Of a DNA stretch of 64,000 nt, positions 60,168 through 64,000 are shown in pieces. The translations under genes were made by a program, and so were the position numbers. Every line of letters starts with the position of its first letter. Positions within the stretch are counted from its first letter, which is position 1. The notes beneath the pieces were generated by a model. That model had not been told where the DNA came from. It saw nothing but the letters and a program-made list of their open reading frames with translations, and made no database searches. Source of the DNA: Flavilitoribacter nigricans DSM 23189 = NBRC 102662 (GTDB lineage Bacteria; Bacteroidota; Bacteroidia; Chitinophagales; Saprospiraceae); NCBI RefSeq assembly GCF_002646595.1, contig NZ_PDUD01000022.1, positions 186,001-250,000 on the forward strand, read 5' to 3'.

Positions 60168-61343
60168 TTATTCATAATCATCGGTCACTTCCATTACAGC
60201 ATCAATAATTTCAGGATCGGTCAGTCCGCCGAAATTATGGCGATCCGTAGCTGCAAAACCGTTGAAATCTTTCATATTGGTATCGGCACCGGCTTCGGCC
60301 AGGATATTGGCTATTTGTCCGTGTCCTTTACGGGAAGCGGTCAGTAGTGGCGTTTCACCGGTAATGTTGCGATGGTTGGGGTTAGCACCCTTTGCCAACA
60401 ATATTTTTACCAGTTCGCTGTCGCCCTGTTCGGCCGCCAGGTTAAGCGCGGTGTTTTCCAGGTAATCAGTTCTGTGAACGGTAGCGCCAAAGTCCAGCAA
60501 CATTCTCGTCACCTGATCGTGGTTTTTGTTGATCGCTACGTTCAGCAGTGGTTCACCTTCTTTGGTGGTCCAGTTAGCGTCCACATCGGGTTTGCTGCTT
60601 TTGTGCAACAAAATACCGGTAATAATATTCTGTCCGTTGCGCACAGCGCGGTACAGTGGGATTTCACCTTCTTCGTTAGCAATACTGGGATCGGCACCGT
60701 GGTGGGCCAGCAAAGCTACCGCTTTCATATTGTTCTGTTCCACAGCGTAGAACAGCGGTGTCATTCCGTGGGATTTATCGTTCAGATCTGCTCCTTTGGT
60801 GATCAGTTCCTGCACCAGATCCATATCGCCGTGCTTCAGTGCGGCCATAATCGGACTGGTTCCGTGGCTATTCTGCAAACTCGGATTAGCCCGCTTGACA
60901 ATAATGTCGATAATTTCTTCATTTCCTCCTTCGATGGCCAGGATCAGTGGGGTTTCACCCATTTCATTATCGAGATTGATCACGGCTTCTTTTTCCAGGA
61001 AACGCACCATCTCTACGTCTTTGTTCTTAATGGAGCGGGTCAGTGCAGTTTCTCCTCCGTCGTCAAAAGCGTAGAAATACGGGGATTTTACGGATTCTTT
61101 TACTTCATCGAGATTACCGGCCTTGACAGCTGCCATAAATTCTACCTGGTTCTCGATACTGGTCTCTTCGTACCTGGTCAGTTTTTTTCCTTTCTTTTTC
61201 CGAGCTTCTAGTTTCAGTTCCTGAAGTTCAGTTTCAAAAGTTGTTGTTTCATCCGGAGTCGTAGATGTAGGGTTCTGGGCAAATACATTCATCCCGGTTA
61301 CCAACAACATTACCGACAGCGCATAGCTAATAGTGGATCGCAT
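60168..61343 (-). CDS. Secreted ankyrin-repeat protein, paralogue of 55016-56161
   Basis: A 391-aa exported protein. ATG at 61343 is chosen (the frame is open to 61394) because it gives the signal peptide SYALSVMLLVTGMNVFA-Q. A charged linker (ELKLEARKKKGKKLTRYEE) leads to about eight ankyrin repeats: GETALTRSIKNKDVEMVRFL, GETPLILAIEGGNEEIIDII, NTALNLAAEQ-type and GETPLLTASRKGHGQIANIL. The C-terminus LTDPEIIDAVMEVTDDYE and phrases such as IPLYRAVRNGQNIITGILLH match the first ankyrin protein. The two are a duplication now separated by the beta-helix gene on the other strand. Confidence 0.93.
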   Translation of the reverse strand: MRSTISYALSVMLLVTGMNVFAQNPTSTTPDETTTFETELQELKLEARKKKGKKLTRYEETSIENQVEFMAAVKAGNLDEVKESVKSPYFYAFDDGGETALTRSIKNKDVEMVRFLEKEAVINLDNEMGETPLILAIEGGNEEIIDIIVKRANPSLQNSHGTSPIMAALKHGDMDLVQELITKGADLNDKSHGMTPLFYAVEQNNMKAVALLAHHGADPSIANEEGEIPLYRAVRNGQNIITGILLHKSSKPDVDANWTTKEGEPLLNVAINKNHDQVTRMLLDFGATVHRTDYLENTALNLAAEQGDSELVKILLAKGANPNHRNITGETPLLTASRKGHGQIANILAEAGADTNMKDFNGFAATDRHNFGGLTDPEIIDAVMEVTDDYE

Positions 61344-61739
61344 GTTGTTTTCTTTTAATTTAAAAAATATTATGTAGTGTAAGTACCGGCACATACCGAT
61401 AAGTACTAAAATTCAATTAACTGTAAATTAGATGTTTATGAAGCGTGTCCTGTGCGAACGAGAAAATTGGGAATTTCTCTTATTCTCTTGTGTTACATTT
61501 AAAAAACACCAATTTGGAGTTTCGTGTTTGGTAAAAAAGTAGTAAAAACGCTATAATCTGTATATATTAGAAGCCTGATATTGGTTGCAGCAACGGATTA
61601 AAGCACAAAACGGCCGAAGATTTTTCAGAAAAAAGAACAGCCAGGTGCCAGCATTTGCGTACACTCCGCGTTCTTCCTCTTTTCTTTTATCTGCAGGTTT
61701 TGTAGCTTGCGTTCAACTCGCAAAAAAACAAATGATCCT
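61344..61739. other. Divergent intergenic region between ankyrin and SPOR genes
   Basis: No gene. AT-rich, with an imperfect palindrome around ACCAATTTGG-type words near 61508-61540. It must carry promoters for both genes; none fits the consensus well. The SPOR frame is open from a TTG at 61707, but the ATG at 61740 is the better start. Confidence 0.35.
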
Positions 61740-62405
61740 ATGTCCAGATTAGATTGGTTCACCATCCTTATAGTCGGTATTTGTGTTATTGCCCTCGGAT
61801 TCCTGGTTTACAAAACAGTTCAGCTGATGGGTAATGATCAGCCGGATCTTGACCGTTCCGAAATTGCCGATGATCCCACAGATCGCAACGAACACCAAAT
61901 GGCGTACGAGTCCAGCGGCTCCGCCCGGACCGATGATGCCACCACTCCCGGCGCCGATGACCAGGACCTCGATGACGATGAACTCCCCTACGATCCGCAG
62001 GAAGTCGAAGCTCCGCAGGGTGAAGAAGTAAGCACTCCGGAACCACCGAAATCCACTACTACCAAATCTTCAGAATCTTCTTCCGCCAGTAAGACGGCCA
62101 GTGAGCCCCGCTCCCAGCCTACCGCCAGCTCCACCACCCCAAAAGGCGGCACACCAACCAGCTACAGCAGCAGCAGTGGTGATTTCATGGTCGTAGCGGG
62201 ATCTTTCTCCATGCGCCAAAACGCCGAAACCCAGGTAAAAAAATTAAAACAACTGGGCTACGATAATGCCCGGGTAGAAATATTTAACGGAGGCGCCCTG
62301 GCGACTGCGCTGGTGGATCGCTTCGATAATTACGATCGCGCTAAGAATCTCGTCACCGAACTGAAAGGCAAAGGCGTGGATTGCTTCGTTAAGAGAAAAG
62401 AATAA
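61740..62405 (+). CDS. SPOR domain membrane protein
   Basis: A 221-aa protein with one N-terminal helix (FTILIVGICVIALGFLVYKT), an acidic and Ser/Thr/Pro-rich spacer (about 35-145) and a C-terminal SPOR domain (about 148-220: FMVVAGSFSMRQNAETQVKK, LKQLGYDNARVEIFNGG, DRFDNYDRAKNLVTELKGKG). SPOR domains bind denuded glycan strands in septal peptidoglycan, so the protein probably localises to the division site with the spacer crossing the periplasm. No other division gene is adjacent. A strong hairpin follows its stop codon. Confidence 0.92.
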   Translation: MSRLDWFTILIVGICVIALGFLVYKTVQLMGNDQPDLDRSEIADDPTDRNEHQMAYESSGSARTDDATTPGADDQDLDDDELPYDPQEVEAPQGEEVSTPEPPKSTTTKSSESSSASKTASEPRSQPTASSTTPKGGTPTSYSSSSGDFMVVAGSFSMRQNAETQVKKLKQLGYDNARVEIFNGGALATALVDRFDNYDRAKNLVTELKGKGVDCFVKRKE

Positions 62406-62414
62406 AAATTACGA

Positions 62415-62447
62415 AGCCCTGCCGGATCGGTTCGATCCGGCAGGGCT
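62415..62447. terminator. Strong hairpin terminator between SPOR and rhodanese genes
   Basis: AGCCCTGCCGGATCG (62415-62429) pairs perfectly with CGATCCGGCAGGGCT (62433-62447) over 15 bp with a 3-nt loop. It follows the SPOR stop by 9 bp. The minus side ends TAATTTTTATT, the plus side has no T-run, so it may mainly stop the convergent rhodanese transcript. Confidence 0.8.
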
Positions 62448-62504
62448 GATCAAGAAGTGATTGTCACTTCGAAAGCTTACCAATTCAGGCGGCAGAATAA
62501 ATGC

Positions 62505-62807
62505 CTAGCCTTCAAATTCATCCTGCCAGGCCAGCATACCACCCGTCAGGTTACGCACATTGGTAAAGCCGTTTCCCTGCATAAAGCGCTGCGCCATTCC
62601 ACTGCGAGCGCCGGAGCGGCAATAAACCACGATCTCAGCATCTTTTTTATCTTCCAGATCGGAGATCCGGGCCGGAATGGTGTTTACCGGAATAAGTTGT
62701 CCGCCTACATTGAAGGCCTCGTGCTCGTTGGGCTCACGCACATCGATCAGTACGAAATCATCGCCACGATCTAGTTTTTCCTTCAATTGCTTTGGTGTAA
62801 TATCCAT
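62505..62807 (-). CDS. Rhodanese-like sulfurtransferase, single domain
   Basis: A 100-aa cytoplasmic protein consisting of one rhodanese domain that carries sulfane sulfur on a cysteine. Marks are FVLIDVREPNEHEAFNVGG, IPVNTIPARISDLEDKKDA, and the active loop VVYCRSGARSGMAQ with Cys63, followed by GFTNVRNLTGGMLAW. The six-residue loop CRSGAR is the size used for sulfur rather than phosphate chemistry. It is 39 bp downstream of the T9SS gene start side on the same strand and may be transcribed with or without it. Confidence 0.93.
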   Translation of the reverse strand: MDITPKQLKEKLDRGDDFVLIDVREPNEHEAFNVGGQLIPVNTIPARISDLEDKKDAEIVVYCRSGARSGMAQRFMQGNGFTNVRNLTGGMLAWQDEFEG

Positions 62808-62846
62808 TGTTGTGTGTTTTATATCAGTTTATTTGTGCCGTCAATT

Positions 62847-64000
62847 TTACCGCAGTAAGGATATCTTGCTGATCTGAACGATACCCGTTCGGTTGTTGCG
62901 GATCTGTAGCGTATAAAGCCCGGCGGGATATTGTCCGAAATCCAGTTCGGATCGAACCGCACCCCGGTCTACCAACTGGCCCACCGGATTATAGAGTACA
63001 TAGGATAGATCCTCCATGCGGCCGTCGAGGGTACGAAGATAAAGTTTTCCACGGGACGGATTCGGAAATAAGTTAACAAAATCCTGTTCGGCGATCGGAT
63101 CTTTCGCTTTAGTCGGTACGGGCGTTTCCGCACCTACGATCGGACGAATCATCAGGGAGCCCTGCTCCGGCTCGGAGATCAGGTTCCAGCCCTGCCCTAC
63201 GTTTACGTAGGTAAAAGCGGCCCCCTCGGTACGGTTCCGGTCGTAGCCTACCGGAACACACTGGTTGAAAGTACAGGGCGTGACCTGGTTCCAACCGACG
63301 TAAAAAGGTCCGGCAGGAATGGGTACGGGAGCCAGCTCACCGTCCTCATCCAACAGGGTGTAGGTGGTAAATCCCTGGATCGTATCAAAGCTGACGTCCG
63401 CAAAGAACGGGTTGATCACCATGCTGTATTCGGGCGTATCATCCAGCGTACCGATCCAGATCAGGATCTCAAATTCCTGATCGGATACATCAATATTGGA
63501 ACGCGGATGCATAAAACGGACCGCCCGGATGGAATCCGCCACGCCGGCTTCGAAAGCAATGGCCACTTCCGTGCCTTCCTGGGCCACCAGACCCTGTTCG
63601 GCGCTGCCGTCGTCGTAGGCGAAATAGTCTTCAAACACCGTTACCGATGAAACCATATCGTTTTCCTGTACACTTTCGTAGCCGGGAGTTTCCACCTGAC
63701 TGTCGTTGGTGAGCCGGTAAGTCATCCGGAAGCGCAGATCGGCATTATCCGGATAGTTGGGCCCGAACATCGCTGCGGTGTAAGTCGCCCAGATATTCGC
63801 AAAGCGCGGATCACCCTGCAAGCCGTAGGTCCGGTCAACCGTCATTCCGTTCGGAATGTTGGCTTCCTGCCCGTTGAACAGGGTCAGCGGCGCTCCGAAG
63901 GGGGATACCGCCGTATTTTGCTCGATCAGAGTTACCGAAGAAGGGATCACACTCAGGGTCTCATCCGCGTGGTTGAACAGACTGACCTCCAGGCTGTCCG
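62847..64000 (-). CDS. T9SS type A sorting-domain protein (N-terminus outside window)
   Basis: At least 384 residues of a secreted surface protein. The frame is open through the window end (the GTG at 63950 is internal), so the N-terminus with its signal peptide is missing. The visible part is beta-rich: VTVFEDYFAYDDGSAEQGLV (a frequent stretch in Bacteroidota adhesin-like proteins), FYVGWNQVTPCTFNQCVPVG, then the T9SS tail VNLFPNPSRGKLYLRTLDGR and FGQYPAGLYTLQIRNN to the end. It is exported across the outer membrane by T9SS. Function unknown. The C-terminus faces a rhodanese gene 39 bp downstream. Confidence 0.88.
   Translation of the reverse strand, partial: DSLEVSLFNHADETLSVIPSSVTLIEQNTAVSPFGAPLTLFNGQEANIPNGMTVDRTYGLQGDPRFANIWATYTAAMFGPNYPDNADLRFRMTYRLTNDSQVETPGYESVQENDMVSSVTVFEDYFAYDDGSAEQGLVAQEGTEVAIAFEAGVADSIRAVRFMHPRSNIDVSDQEFEILIWIGTLDDTPEYSMVINPFFADVSFDTIQGFTTYTLLDEDGELAPVPIPAGPFYVGWNQVTPCTFNQCVPVGYDRNRTEGAAFTYVNVGQGWNLISEPEQGSLMIRPIVGAETPVPTKAKDPIAEQDFVNLFPNPSRGKLYLRTLDGRMEDLSYVLYNPVGQLVDRGAVRSELDFGQYPAGLYTLQIRNNRTGIVQISKISLLR

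Noticed and set aside
62415-62447. GGTTCGATCC inside the hairpin looks like a tRNA T-loop
   Set aside because: It is the centre of a perfect 15-bp hairpin; no acceptor stem, anticodon arm or CCA end surrounds it.

Overview
The window looks like chromosome of a Bacteroidota bacterium, most likely a Saprospirales/Lewinella-type marine organism (inference). The support is: three secreted proteins with C-terminal type IX secretion (T9SS) sorting domains, DUF2911, DUF4340 and GH92 families, permease-prefix FtsX-like permeases with PadR regulators, LytS/LytTR signalling, a cytoplasmic S8 peptidase and a CHAT protease beside an ECF sigma unit, a Bacteroidota-type GG-leader peptide, and one good TAnnTTTG -7 promoter box. 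GC content by eye is near 50-53 percent, with a clearly AT-rich stretch at 44.7-46.7 kb. No rRNA, tRNA, CRISPR array, integrase or complete insertion sequence was seen.

Layout. 0-9 kb: three large FtsX/MacB-type permeases. Two of them sit in mirror-image PadR-permease operons that diverge from a 155-bp region holding four copies of one operator-like sequence. A class C-type serine hydrolase lies between the permeases. 9-20 kb: an FKBP lipoprotein, a secreted unknown, a GH92 mannosidase, a GT4 glycosyltransferase, a 188-bp fold-back repeat, a PqaA-type protein, ilvE, a HolD-like protein, rdgB and a DUF4340 protein. 20-28.7 kb: a large LamG/Big2/T9SS protein, a GMC oxidoreductase with its small subunit, pxpAB (no pxpC adjacent), an IF-1-like OB-fold protein and a possible 60-aa protein. 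28.7-32.5 kb: metG and an APC permease.

32.8-46.7 kb is the most unusual part. A LytS-LytTR two-component pair lies upstream of a lipoprotein TPR-CHAT protease. An opposing operon encodes an ECF sigma factor, a membrane anti-sigma-like TPR protein and an unknown protein. Divergent from it is a 46-aa double-glycine leader peptide missed by simple ORF length cut-offs. Then come a helical-repeat protein and a three-gene operon: membrane protein, cytoplasmic S8 protease with an SH3-like N-terminus, and an AT-rich envelope protein. Two proteases, a dedicated sigma unit and a secreted-peptide precursor make this the best candidate for an undescribed protease/peptide signalling or stress system; the functional link is inference.

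46.7-64 kb: a Tat-exported HisC-like aminotransferase, a secreted protein with an internally duplicated domain, an OxyR regulator with paired palindromes upstream, a four-unit repeat array, a START-domain protein, an alpha/beta hydrolase, a DUF2911-TPR protein flanked by two inverted copies of an interspersed repeat, two paralogous secreted ankyrin proteins around a beta-helix/CBM96-like/T9SS protein, a SPOR protein, a rhodanese and a T9SS protein cut by the window end.
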